Assembly (NCBI RefSeq): GCF_042214795.1
Contig: NZ_CP090177.1
Location: 186,001 to 250,000, forward strand
From: Arcobacter iocasae
Lineage (GTDB): Bacteria > Campylobacterota > Campylobacteria > Campylobacterales > Arcobacteraceae
Direction of reading: 5' to 3'
Length of the DNA stretch: 64,000 nt
Shown here: positions 9,524 to 18,823 of the stretch, piece after piece
How positions within the stretch are numbered: the first letter of the stretch is position 1
Layout of the letters: every line of letters begins with the position of its first letter
Notes under the pieces: generated by a model
What the model was told of the DNA's origin: nothing
The model's input: the letters and a program-made list of their open reading frames with translations, nothing else
Databases searched by the model: none
Translations under genes and position numbers: made by a program

Positions 9524-12500
9524 TCATCCATAGCATCTTGCGCATCTATAAGACTTAGCTCAACATGACTTGAACTTTCTCTTGTTCCCATATATATCCT
9601 AGGGTATGCATCAATAATATCATCATCATTTGCAGCAGTTCCATTGATAAATACAAAATCTAATAATTTTGCATAATTCATAAGTTCGGTAAAATAATCT
9701 GCAGATATCTGACCAATTTCATCAATAATACAATGATATTTTATCTTCTCACTATTGGCAAATTTTTTTGTAACCATACGCAATAATGTTATATAAATAA
9801 TTGCTTTTACCATTATAGATGTTCCATTACTACCTATATTATCTAATGTAGCAATACCTTTTGTAACCTGGTCGTTTTCACTTACATCAAAAGTTAATGT
9901 ACTTATATCTGAAACCGTAATACTCTTTTTAAATGTTTTTTCTAATATTATTTGTAAATCTTGGGCTATTTTTACTAATTCATCTTTTACGGATTCTGAT
10001 CTTTCACTATTCTCATAACCAATAAGCATATTAGCACTTAACATATCACCTATGTTTTCAATTCTACTAACAATTTCATCATTACCTGTATTTCTAAAAT
10101 TTAACTTGATAAAATCAATCACCGTAATATTTGTAATACCATCGTTAATAGTTGAATTAATTTTAATAACATCTTTTACAATACTATCAAATGTACCTTT
10201 GATATGGGATATTTTACTAACAGCATCATTTATAGTTTCAATTAGAATATGTAACTGTAAGCTTGTTCCTTCAATATCAAATTTTGTTTTAATAAAGTCT
10301 GCATATGATTTTGCAATTACAATATACTGTTCGATATTATCATCGAAACTATTTATATCAGATTTTGATTTGAGCTTCATCATATTATCACTAGGAATGT
10401 CATCAACAATTCTTCTAGTATCAAGTTTAATTGTTTTTTCTTTTTCATCTTGTTGCATTTCAAGAGTTTTGTATCTTTCAAAAAGAGTAATATTATGTTT
10501 AGAGTTCAATAGAGATATAACCTCTTCCTCAATATAAGAATCATAGTTTTTGTTAGTAGTTATTTCAAATTGAGATAATGTATTTTTAAAATCTTTAAAT
10601 GATTTGGCATGAAATTTCCAAATATTTATAGAATCCTCTAATTGCTTTAACACATCACCAATAACCTTTAATTCTTTTTCATAATAGTCTTTATCCTCAG
10701 TTCTTTGTTTGTCTGTTTGAGCTAACTGATCTTTTAATAAAGGTATTTGATTATAATTAGGTAATACTTCATCATTATATCTTTTAACTAAACCTCTATT
10801 ATCTTGAATTTCTTTTATAATTTTTGCTAATTGATTAATTGTCTTATTATAAGAATCAAGTTCATCAGTATCAATATTTTGACTTCTTTTAATTTCGTTA
10901 TATATTTCATGTATCTTTTTATCTGACTCTTTGATAAGGTTTTCATATTTTTTATTTATTGCATTAATACTATTTTTACACTCAGATAATTGAGCATTTA
11001 AACCCTTTTCTTTCCCCTCATATTTTGCATTTATTTCTTGAATAAAAATATCTTTTTTATTTTTCTTAGTAGAGATATACTCTTTTAAAGCAGTTAACCT
11101 TTCGCTATCTTTTAGAAGTTGCTTCTTTGTTTCAATTATTCTTTTGTCATTTTCATCTTTAAGACGCACTTTTTCTTCACCTAATCTTCTTTGCTCATTA
11201 GTTATTTTTATCTCATAATCTTTAATTTGAGGGCTTAAGTCATAAATTTCTCTTGACTTTTCTTTTATTGATTTTTTAAATTTATTAGATGAAGATTTTA
11301 GATTATCTTCAAGTCTTTTATATCTTATCTTATGACTTGATACCAACTCATTTAGTTGTTTTTGAAGAGATGTTTTATTGTTTTCAAGGGTTTCTATATC
11401 ATATTTACTCGCCATTGTTTCAATATCACCGTCAATCACTAAACCATAAAAATTATCATTGCTAGTTTCAAGTGAAAAATTAAAGTTTTTTTCTTCAAAT
11501 AAAATTTCATCATTTGCTATAGCTAAAATCTTTCTTTTATTTGGAACTTCATTTTTATTTAGAAAACCAAAAAGGTTTTTTTTCCCAATGTCTAATTTTC
11601 TATTAACTAAATCTATCTTCTCTTTTAGCTTACTTTTCTTATCGTTATATTGACTAACTTCTTCTTGAATTTTTTTATTAAGCTCTTCAAAACTAGCATC
11701 CCTTTGTTTTTCAAGTTCTAACTTTTCAGTCTCCAATACTTTTGTATTTGATTCAATCGAATCTTTTAAAGCAATTAATCTATTAACCTCTTTTTCAGAT
11801 TTTAGAAAAGCATTACTCTCTAATTTTTGAGATGGTAATAGTCTTAATGTAGTCTCATCTTCTGATATTTTTTTATCTAATTGATTATACTCAGTTGTTT
11901 TTAGTTCTATTTCTTCGTCAAATGCATTTATACTATCATTAACTTCAAACTCTTTATCCTTTGATAATTGTAGTACTTCTTCTGCAAGATGTTCTTTTTT
12001 TTCTTCTAGTTGTGTTTTTTCTTGTTCTTTCTTGCTATTTAAAGAAATTCTTTCTTTTTGTTTTTCTCTTTCCTCTTTAATATCAAGTTCTTCAATGCTA
12101 CTAGAAATTGCAGCTATTTTGATTTCTAGATTTTTTTTCTGTTCTTCATATTTATTTTGTTTACTGTCTTCTTCTATTAATCTTTCAATTTTATATTCAC
12201 CAATAAATTTATTGTAGGTAGTTTCATTGCTTTTTATAGTTTTATTAAGTTCTGCAATTTGGTCGTTATAATTAGTAGACTTCTTATTCCATTCATTTAA
12301 TAGTTTTTCACTTTTTTCAGTCTCTATTTTTTCTTGTACAGAGAAATCAAGCTGTTTTGTTTCTATTACCTCACTTATTCTATCTTTATTATAAGATATT
12401 GTTTCAAGCTCAAAAACAGTTTTATCTATTTCATTACATAATGCTTTGTAAGAAATAATAATCTCATCAAGTTCTAGTATTTTATCTCTTCTATTTTTTA

Positions 12501-13224
12501 TCAATTCAAAATGTTCTACATTTCTCAAGGCTTCATCTAACTTATGTTTAAAACTTGATATATCTAAAGAATACTCTTTTTCTCCAATTAAAGAAATAAG
12601 CATATCTTTAATACCTCTATCTCTAACTGAAGAATTTGAATATATATTAAATAGATATTTACCAAATAAACTTGCAGACTCTTCACTATCATATAGTGAA
12701 AAATCTAACTCAGGTTTATCTTTATTGGGTAACATTTTATAGCTTTTTCTACACATCATTTTTCTAAAAGTAGGAACTGTTTCACTTTTATAATATTTCA
12801 AGCCATATTTTAAACAATTTGACAAAATCTCTTTTAGATTTAAACTTCGATTGTTCTCATCAAGATATAAAATACTTATGTCTTCTTGAAAATTATGGAT
12901 ATTTATAAAAATATGTTTTATTGATTTTCCATCTTCTTTACTTAATAAAAGAAGATTCTTCCCTATTTTATTTTCATAAATATAAATCAAATGAGAGAAA
13001 CTACCTTCAATATGCCAGTCATAAAAAGTTTTCTCTTTTGGTATAGGTCTTGTTTTAAACTTATCCATTGTATAGAAGTAGCATATTGCACTCATAACAG
13101 TTGTTTTACCTACACCAGAACTACCAAGTAGTAAAGTAAAATCATCAATGATTATTCTTTCATGAGGGAAGTGTCCACTATTTATAAACCTTAACTCTTT
13201 TAAGCCTAATTGATTATAACTCAT
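9517..13224 (-). CDS. jetC: Wadjet JetC / MksB, SMC-like ATPase
   Basis: The motor of the Wadjet complex, about 1235 aa. Walker A LLGSSGVGKTTV lies near residue 35, and the distal Walker B CIIDEIGQIS lies near residue 1175. Between them is about 900 residues of heptad-rich, Lys/Glu-rich coiled coil with a central hinge region, the layout of SMC/MukB-like proteins. Wadjet JetC with JetA and JetB extrudes DNA loops and hands circular plasmids to JetD. I chose the ATG at 13224 (MSYNQLG), which overlaps the jetB stop by 11 nt (ATGAGTTATAA). An upstream TTG at 13239 is possible but needless. Confidence 0.9.
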   Translation of the reverse strand: MSYNQLGLKELRFINSGHFPHERIIIDDFTLLLGSSGVGKTTVMSAICYFYTMDKFKTRPIPKEKTFYDWHIEGSFSHLIYIYENKIGKNLLLLSKEDGKSIKHIFINIHNFQEDISILYLDENNRSLNLKEILSNCLKYGLKYYKSETVPTFRKMMCRKSYKMLPNKDKPELDFSLYDSEESASLFGKYLFNIYSNSSVRDRGIKDMLISLIGEKEYSLDISSFKHKLDEALRNVEHFELIKNRRDKILELDEIIISYKALCNEIDKTVFELETISYNKDRISEVIETKQLDFSVQEKIETEKSEKLLNEWNKKSTNYNDQIAELNKTIKSNETTYNKFIGEYKIERLIEEDSKQNKYEEQKKNLEIKIAAISSSIEELDIKEEREKQKERISLNSKKEQEKTQLEEKKEHLAEEVLQLSKDKEFEVNDSINAFDEEIELKTTEYNQLDKKISEDETTLRLLPSQKLESNAFLKSEKEVNRLIALKDSIESNTKVLETEKLELEKQRDASFEELNKKIQEEVSQYNDKKSKLKEKIDLVNRKLDIGKKNLFGFLNKNEVPNKRKILAIANDEILFEEKNFNFSLETSNDNFYGLVIDGDIETMASKYDIETLENNKTSLQKQLNELVSSHKIRYKRLEDNLKSSSNKFKKSIKEKSREIYDLSPQIKDYEIKITNEQRRLGEEKVRLKDENDKRIIETKKQLLKDSERLTALKEYISTKKNKKDIFIQEINAKYEGKEKGLNAQLSECKNSINAINKKYENLIKESDKKIHEIYNEIKRSQNIDTDELDSYNKTINQLAKIIKEIQDNRGLVKRYNDEVLPNYNQIPLLKDQLAQTDKQRTEDKDYYEKELKVIGDVLKQLEDSINIWKFHAKSFKDFKNTLSQFEITTNKNYDSYIEEEVISLLNSKHNITLFERYKTLEMQQDEKEKTIKLDTRRIVDDIPSDNMMKLKSKSDINSFDDNIEQYIVIAKSYADFIKTKFDIEGTSLQLHILIETINDAVSKISHIKGTFDSIVKDVIKINSTINDGITNITVIDFIKLNFRNTGNDEIVSRIENIGDMLSANMLIGYENSERSESVKDELVKIAQDLQIILEKTFKKSITVSDISTLTFDVSENDQVTKGIATLDNIGSNGTSIMVKAIIYITLLRMVTKKFANSEKIKYHCIIDEIGQISADYFTELMNYAKLLDFVFINGTAANDDDIIDAYPRIYMGTRESSSHVELSLIDAQDAMDEW

Positions 13225-13780
13225 ATTCAACGTCCTCAATAATATCTTCTACAAATTTAAATGATCTTAGTATTAAAAACTCTTCTTCTCTATTACCAAT
13301 ACTTTCAGCAAAACCATCACTTTTTAATCTTGTGATAATTGAATCTATAGCTTCACGATTTGTTGATCTTTTCTTTAAAAAACTCATTTTATCAATCATT
13401 GCTTTTAATTCTATATCTCCATTCAATCTTGTTTCCATATCACTTGCACTGTACGGTCCAGCATCAGAAGAACTTATATCACTATTTAATAATTTTAAAA
13501 ACCTATATATATCTATATAATCTACGTATCCATTAGAATAAGGCTTAGGAATATTTTCATATATATCAATAATAAAATAAAAAAAGCCTGTATCTGATCT
13601 TAGTGTATAACCTAGGATGCTATAATAATCTTTTACATCTTGCTTATATTGATATATAAAATTATACGCTTCCTTAATTTTATAATCTGAACTATTTTCA
13701 TTAATGAATTTACCATTTACTCTACACTCTTCAATTACTTGAAAAATATCTTTGTACTCTTGTAATTGCAATAAATCCAA
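13214..13780 (-). CDS. jetB: Wadjet JetB / MksE, kite-like subunit
   Basis: A 188-aa all-helix/winged-helix type protein in the position of JetB (MksE), between the kleisin-like JetA and the SMC JetC. The sequence itself has few diagnostic motifs; the C-terminal third (EAIDSIITRLKSDGFAESIG followed by EEEFLILRSFKFVEDIIED) resembles the end of MukE/MksE-type subunits. The start is a TTG, with AAAAGGGGAT 5 nt upstream and the jetA stop 1 nt before it. The 3' end overlaps jetC. The function comes chiefly from context and size. Confidence 0.78.
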   Translation of the reverse strand: MDLLQLQEYKDIFQVIEECRVNGKFINENSSDYKIKEAYNFIYQYKQDVKDYYSILGYTLRSDTGFFYFIIDIYENIPKPYSNGYVDYIDIYRFLKLLNSDISSSDAGPYSASDMETRLNGDIELKAMIDKMSFLKKRSTNREAIDSIITRLKSDGFAESIGNREEEFLILRSFKFVEDIIEDVEYEL

Positions 13781-13781
13781 T

Positions 13782-14960
13782 TTATCCCCTTTTTATAATA
13801 TGTGGTAATCTAATACCTTTATGCTCTATAATATCCTCTTTAGATATTGATAAAAATTTGTTATACTGTAAAGTAAGCCTAATAAAAATTGATAAAAATT
13901 GTTTTTTATCTAAATCTTTCTGTTTTAAAAATGATGCAAGATCTAAATCCTGTTTAATGAAACTTTTGTAAACTTTTTTTGTACTTAATATAACTTTTGT
14001 TTTTGATACTTTTTTATCTTTAGATTTTACTGGACTAGGTCTTTCTTCACTCTTTTCATTTCTGCTATCTTTTGATTTATGGTTTTCTTTTGCAATACTC
14101 ACAATTGATTCGATTAATACTTCGTCATTCATATATTGTGGTCTTACTTTTATAGAATCAGCAACATTTTCTAACCTTGTTAAGACTGATTCAATATTGC
14201 TTTTTTCAAATAACTCTCCATTTACTTTCATCTTATATAAATGATTTAATTTCTCTATCTTTTTTGCTTCTTTTTCAATGTGCATTAAATATTTTGACAG
14301 TTCATTCAATGTTTTTCTTATGTTCTCTCTCACATCATGTATATAATGAGCCAATTGATTAATATGGAAAGAAATTGATTCATTACCAAGTTCATCTATA
14401 AAATATGACTTATACTCTATTAGAAATTTATCAGTATTACTAACAGCTTCAGATAATGCTGTTAAATCAGCTTTACAATCATATAGATTTACTTTTTTAA
14501 CTTCAAAATTTGTTTCTGCTTTAAACTTCATCTCTTTTTCATTAAGTGATTCTATTACTCTATAAATTATCTTTTTAATACTTCTTAATGTAGAGTTTAT
14601 TCTTTTTATTTCATTTGAATAAAATTGATTATCTTTTCTTTTAATATTAATATCACGAATTAGCTTCTTAATGTTTTTTTGTTTTTCCTCAATATCTTTG
14701 ATATTTACATCTGTATAAGTTTTTAAATGAGCGTTATAATCATCACTAAGTAATAAAGAGTAAGAATACTCATCATAGTCAAATACATTGAAATCGATAA
14801 GCTTTTCAATAATTAAAGACAAATCTTTATTTTTTTTAATATCATAATATGGCATATTCTCAACATATTCAATACTACCTTTAAAATGAGCATCAATAAT
14901 CGCTTCTTTTGCTTCATTTTGTGCTTTAATAAATTCTTTTGGGTTAATATTAGCTATCAT
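13782..14960 (-). CDS. jetA: Wadjet JetA / MksF, kleisin-like subunit
   Basis: A 392-aa helical, coiled-coil-rich protein that opens the four core Wadjet genes. By position and composition it is the kleisin-like JetA (MksF), which bridges the JetC heads and binds JetB. It is somewhat shorter than many JetA proteins. A Ser/Lys-rich low-complexity linker (about residues 300-325) precedes a C-terminal segment that could contact the ATPase heads. AAAGGAT precedes the ATG. There is no catalytic motif, as expected. Divergence of JetA between Wadjet types means a profile search would be needed to name the subtype. Confidence 0.75.
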   Translation of the reverse strand: MIANINPKEFIKAQNEAKEAIIDAHFKGSIEYVENMPYYDIKKNKDLSLIIEKLIDFNVFDYDEYSYSLLLSDDYNAHLKTYTDVNIKDIEEKQKNIKKLIRDINIKRKDNQFYSNEIKRINSTLRSIKKIIYRVIESLNEKEMKFKAETNFEVKKVNLYDCKADLTALSEAVSNTDKFLIEYKSYFIDELGNESISFHINQLAHYIHDVRENIRKTLNELSKYLMHIEKEAKKIEKLNHLYKMKVNGELFEKSNIESVLTRLENVADSIKVRPQYMNDEVLIESIVSIAKENHKSKDSRNEKSEERPSPVKSKDKKVSKTKVILSTKKVYKSFIKQDLDLASFLKQKDLDKKQFLSIFIRLTLQYNKFLSISKEDIIEHKGIRLPHIIKRG

Positions 14961-14990
14961 TCACATTTATCCTTTTACATTACTCAAGTA

Positions 14991-15656
14991 CTATAGTCCA
15001 GAAACTACTGATACAAAATCTTTTTCCAAACTAGGATTATCCGTCCACATAACAGTTTTATTTAGTTTGACTAACTCATTAATAAAATCTGATATATTAT
15101 CACTTGAACCATCAATATATAAGTAAAGTTTTCGTAATGTTTTATCTTGTGGTGTTTTATGTGAAGGTAGTGTATTAACACCATATAGATAGATTTTATT
15201 TGCCTCATCAACTAATTTCTTCCTTTTTTTTAAGTCAATTTCTTTAAAATTGTCTTTTAGTATTTTAACTTTATCTTTTCTCTGAATCTTTTTTGGAATT
15301 TGAGAGTTTAAAACGTTAAGAAACTGTTCAAAATCAAATGAATTACCTGTTCCTTTTTGTAATTGAAGTTCATCAATAATTTTCCTTTTATCAGTTTCAG
15401 TTATAAAAACTTTAAAAACATTTTTGTATGGATTTCCATAAAGCTTTAATTCCCCCATATACCTAATATTTCGACAATAAAAGAATAAAAAATTTTCAAA
15501 ACCTTTCTTTTTATCATAATCAAAGAAAGCCATAAAAACAAATTTTCCATTACCATTATTAATTTGAAAAGCCAATGTTGTTTCATTATTTTTAACATTA
15601 TCGCTAAAAATTTCACTAAGTCCAGTAAAATTAAATTCTGTGCTACTACTATTCAT
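14991..15656 (-). CDS. Unknown protein upstream of the Wadjet genes (221 aa)
   Basis: I do not recognise this 221-aa protein. It has no signal peptide, membrane segment or catalytic motif I can see. The N-terminal 100 residues look like mixed alpha/beta, with several aromatic strands (FVFMAFFDYDKKKG, FLFFYCRNIRYMG). The middle is a basic Lys-rich helical stretch (about 125-150), and the end is again alpha/beta. It sits 15 nt from the DUF6765-like gene and 30 nt from jetA, with good Shine-Dalgarno sequence (AAAGGAAT). It is therefore expressed with Wadjet and could be an accessory or regulatory component of it. Confidence 0.7.
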   Translation of the reverse strand: MNSSSTEFNFTGLSEIFSDNVKNNETTLAFQINNGNGKFVFMAFFDYDKKKGFENFLFFYCRNIRYMGELKLYGNPYKNVFKVFITETDKRKIIDELQLQKGTGNSFDFEQFLNVLNSQIPKKIQRKDKVKILKDNFKEIDLKKRKKLVDEANKIYLYGVNTLPSHKTPQDKTLRKLYLYIDGSSDNISDFINELVKLNKTVMWTDNPSLEKDFVSVVSGL

Positions 15657-15671
15657 TATAATTCCTTTTGA

Positions 15672-16736
15672 TTAAGAGACACACATGCCATACTTAGGTA
15701 ATATATTATTAATTAAATCAAATCTATGTGCTTTTAAAGCTACATGAAACAATCTCCAATCACTATCCATAAATTCATCTGAAAACTCAAACACATCTTC
15801 TTCTTGATCGACTGAATGTATTTGATTAATAGATTTATGTTTCCAAGAACCTTCACCTTTTCCAATGTATTCTAAATCAACTGGTCCAAAACTAAATTCA
15901 CCATTACTAATAGATGATAACCACTTGTCATGTCGAACATTTTCATCATCACTTCTAAACGTTTCAAAATTCTTTTTTATTTGTTCTATATCACTAGGCA
16001 AAGTATCTTTCATAACACCACCATTATCAACGAGATATCTTCCAAGTTGTCCAATTAAATTATTACATGCAGACATAAATATTTCTAAATTATCTCTATT
16101 AACATTTTCTCCTAATCCATTAGTATAACTCCATTTTAAAAATGGCATATCTGGGCAAGTTAAAGCAGGTCCATGTCCCATAGGAAATTTTCTACTTAAT
16201 GCCTTTGATTTTAATGAATCAAAAAAATCCATATCATAATTATGACATTCTAAATTTTTCACTTTGTTTACATTATGGACAACTCCAGCAAAGCCTTGAT
16301 GTGCAAATGTATCAGCAAAAACATGCATAGTGATTCCTAATCTATGTAAACTATAAGGCTTATCTAAATCATTAATACATGCATCTAAGATATCATCAGC
16401 AACAGGACTATATGGTTTACAAATTAGTTTTCTAATGAAACTGCCAGCTACATATTCTCCAGAATGTTTGCCATCATTTCCTGGAAGAAAATGAAAAGGA
16501 ACCCAAACTAAATGATTTTCATGTGCATTAAGATAATATTTCATATCATATACTTCCATTGTATGAGCAGAACTAATCCTACTAAACATTGCACCATTCG
16601 TAAATTCAATATTTCCTGAATTTGTTGCATCATCTACATATTGTGCAGCATGAGCAATTATATTTGCTTCCCTGTGTTCAAAACCAACCATTCTTGATAA
16701 TACATACGTTAAAGTATGATGTCCGTCTATTTGCAT
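15672..16736 (-). CDS. DUF6765-like predicted metal-binding protein
   Basis: A 354-aa protein rich in His, Asp and Trp that resembles the DUF6765 family. Many positioned His and Asp residues suggest a metal site: QIDGHHTLTYVLSR at the N-terminus, EANIIAHAAQYVDDATNS (about 35-50), and GITMHVFADTFAHQGFAG (about 148-165). The last segment is like the His-rich helices of zinc-dependent phospholipase C/S1-P1 folds. I chose the ATG at 16736 because AAAGGAAT lies 5 nt upstream and the conserved HH segment starts immediately after; an in-frame TTG at 16778 is not needed. It reads into the 221-aa gene and then jetA. Its enzymatic activity is unknown; a metal-dependent hydrolase role is inference only. 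Confidence 0.72.
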   Translation of the reverse strand: MQIDGHHTLTYVLSRMVGFEHREANIIAHAAQYVDDATNSGNIEFTNGAMFSRISSAHTMEVYDMKYYLNAHENHLVWVPFHFLPGNDGKHSGEYVAGSFIRKLICKPYSPVADDILDACINDLDKPYSLHRLGITMHVFADTFAHQGFAGVVHNVNKVKNLECHNYDMDFFDSLKSKALSRKFPMGHGPALTCPDMPFLKWSYTNGLGENVNRDNLEIFMSACNNLIGQLGRYLVDNGGVMKDTLPSDIEQIKKNFETFRSDDENVRHDKWLSSISNGEFSFGPVDLEYIGKGEGSWKHKSINQIHSVDQEEDVFEFSDEFMDSDWRLFHVALKAHRFDLINNILPKYGMCVS

Positions 16737-16782
16737 AGTTATTCCTTTATGCACTCCAATAAGAGTTTCATTTATCAAAGTA

Positions 16783-16811
16783 TAAAAAAACCTTAGGACA
16801 AAAACATGTCC
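16783..16811 (-). terminator. Terminator or attenuator after the first WYL gene
   Basis: On the minus strand a GGACA/TGTCC stem with a short loop ends close to a run of seven T residues, directly after the stop of the WYL gene at 16814. It would end or attenuate the regulator transcript before the DUF6765-Wadjet genes. Confidence 0.55.
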
Positions 16812-16813
16812 CC

Positions 16814-17722
16814 TTACTTTAAATTTTCATACTTTTTTAAATTTTCTTTTATTAAAGTTCTTAATTTTTCAGGATAAACTACTTCTATATGAGGAATCCA
16901 TTGCTGTACAACAGGAGCAATTTCCATTAAATGAGTGATCTCTATATCCATAATATAATCATCATGTTCATCTTTAAAAATATTTTGTGTTTGATTTAAT
17001 TTCTTTCTAGAAAGAACTCTTCTAGCATCTTTTGATAATCTTAGTCGAACATTACTACTTTCTTCTAAATTAAAATATGCATTGATTGCATTATCAAGTC
17101 TATTTTTATAGTCATGACTTTCCAGCTTAAAATGAACATTAAGTAAATCAATATCTTTTAGACCACTAAAATGATATTTACAAAACTTCTTTTCATTTAA
17201 GTTGTAGCACAAAAGATACCAATATCTCTCTAGGTTAGCAATTTTAAGAGGTTGAACATGCTTAGGATATTTTTCAGAGTAGTAATTAAATTTTATCTCA
17301 ACTACTTTTTCAATAGCTTCTTTTATTAAGTAAAACTCTTTTTTATACTTCACCATTATATTTTCAATGGAAGACTGCTTGAAAATAACATGTGATGCTT
17401 TTTCATTTAAAACTTCAAACATATCAATTGCCCTTGTATATAATACAGGGTTATCTTTCTCTACTTTTGTTAAAAGTGCATTTATAATCACTAAATCTTC
17501 TGGAGTATATGATCTAACATCCATTATAAAGTCTGGAACTATCCACTCTTTATCATATTCTATAGGAAATTCAAATAATGGAGATAATTGCTCAATATAT
17601 CTTCTTACTTGTCTGTCACTTTTATTTAAATAATTTGCAACTTCTAATGTACTTATTTGCTCTTTTCTAAGAATTTTTTGTATTAAATATAAATGTGCAT
17701 CAAATTGTGTAGTATCACTCAT
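16814..17722 (-). CDS. WYL-domain transcriptional regulator (upstream of Wadjet block)
   Basis: A 302-aa regulator with an N-terminal winged-HTH (about residues 12-50, ISTLEVANYLNKSDRQVRRY) and a WYL domain (about 130-210) with the ligand-binding stretch KIANLERYWYLLCYN. The C-terminal WCX-like extension covers residues 220-300. WYL proteins such as CapW and BrxR repress defence operons and respond to nucleic acid or nucleotide signals. This one heads the leftward block DUF6765, 221-aa, jetABCD. A 206-bp AT-rich region separates it from the next WYL gene and must contain its promoter, where the half-palindrome GTATT-N9-AATAC (17768-17786, plus strand) is a weak operator candidate. Confidence 0.88.
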   Translation of the reverse strand: MSDTTQFDAHLYLIQKILRKEQISTLEVANYLNKSDRQVRRYIEQLSPLFEFPIEYDKEWIVPDFIMDVRSYTPEDLVIINALLTKVEKDNPVLYTRAIDMFEVLNEKASHVIFKQSSIENIMVKYKKEFYLIKEAIEKVVEIKFNYYSEKYPKHVQPLKIANLERYWYLLCYNLNEKKFCKYHFSGLKDIDLLNVHFKLESHDYKNRLDNAINAYFNLEESSNVRLRLSKDARRVLSRKKLNQTQNIFKDEHDDYIMDIEITHLMEIAPVVQQWIPHIEVVYPEKLRTLIKENLKKYENLK

Positions 17723-17928
17723 TTAAATTCTTTTCTTTAGTTTTTTAAATATTTTCATAATATAAAAGTATTAGTATTCTAAATACAATTTTTAATTATT
17801 TTATCTAAATAGCATTTAATAGTTATTAATTCTTAAGCAAAAAATAACAAAATGAAAACTTTGGTAAATTATTTATACAATTTAATTTTCTAATTAAAAA
17901 ATTAGATTAATAATAAGACTTATAATTA

Positions 17929-18819
17929 TTATTGAAGTTTTAAAATGTACTCTTGCAATATATTATTTAATTTTTCTTTTAAATACAAAGGTTTTAGGAT
18001 TTTTACATAAGGAATCCAATATTTTACAAATTTTAATATCTCATCATCATATGAAATATAAGTTAAAACAGAAAAATAATCATCACTCTCTTCTATAATC
18101 TTTTGATTTGTTAATATACTTTTTCTCTCAAAATACTCTTTTGCAACATTATCTATTTGAAGTGTTACTTCTATAAGGTCATCTGTCGTAAACCAATTAA
18201 TGTCATTTGTTACTATTTGATTTAAAAACTCTTTTTTAGGAATAAAAGACTTTGTATCATCTTCCCATTTAAATTTCTGGATTTTTGAAAATGTAAATGT
18301 TTTTAATCTATCTTGCTCATCAGCTAATAAATACCAGATACCATCATTATTGATAAGTTTATAAGGATTTACAATTCTATGTTTATTTTTATAATCAAAG
18401 TTTACAGGACTATTTTTGATTATAGCTGCACTAAGCTTTTCAAAATAATCTTGCTTGTTACTTATATCTTCAAAGCCTTGATTCTTTATAAGATAAGCAC
18501 TATTTAGTTTTACATTTAAAATATCAGTAATAAACTCATTTGTAAGTGATGGATAAAGTGATTTAACCCCACTAAGTGTTGCAAAGTTCTTTATGTCTTC
18601 AAAACTAAGTTTTCCAAGTGCGTAACTTTCCATTTTATAATAATCACCATCTTTTTCAATGGGTATAAAGGATAGTCTTTCTTTTAAATCTCGTTGAATG
18701 GTTCTAATACTTACATTGAACTCTTCTGCTAACTCAATACTGGTGAACCTTTCACCAGTATTGAGTTTTGTGAGAATAAGAGAAAGTCTTAATGCTAATT
18801 TATCATGAGAGTTTGTCAT
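17929..18819 (-). CDS. WYL-domain transcriptional regulator (end of HNH/TerB cluster)
   Basis: A 296-aa HTH-WYL regulator. The HTH is at about residues 20-45 (TSIELAEEFNVSIRTIQRD), and the WYL core NPYKLINNDGIWYLLADE is near 150-170. It differs a good deal from the neighbouring WYL protein, so it is not a recent duplicate. It begins 4 nt after the HNH-membrane gene and so belongs to that transcript, as its last gene. WYL regulators next to uncharacterised multigene clusters are a common sign of defence systems. A short hairpin (17889-17906, TCTAATT arms) lies downstream without a clear T tract. Confidence 0.87.
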   Translation of the reverse strand: MTNSHDKLALRLSLILTKLNTGERFTSIELAEEFNVSIRTIQRDLKERLSFIPIEKDGDYYKMESYALGKLSFEDIKNFATLSGVKSLYPSLTNEFITDILNVKLNSAYLIKNQGFEDISNKQDYFEKLSAAIIKNSPVNFDYKNKHRIVNPYKLINNDGIWYLLADEQDRLKTFTFSKIQKFKWEDDTKSFIPKKEFLNQIVTNDINWFTTDDLIEVTLQIDNVAKEYFERKSILTNQKIIEESDDYFSVLTYISYDDEILKFVKYWIPYVKILKPLYLKEKLNNILQEYILKLQ

Positions 18820-18823
18820 TAAT

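Noticed and set aside
10052..10537. 161-aa plus-strand frame inside jetC
   Set aside because: Antisense to the coiled coil; hydrophobic composition arises from the complement of Lys/Glu codons.
17889..17906. Terminator after the second WYL gene
   Set aside because: The TCTAATT hairpin is all A/T with no T tract, so it could be chance in this AT-rich gap.
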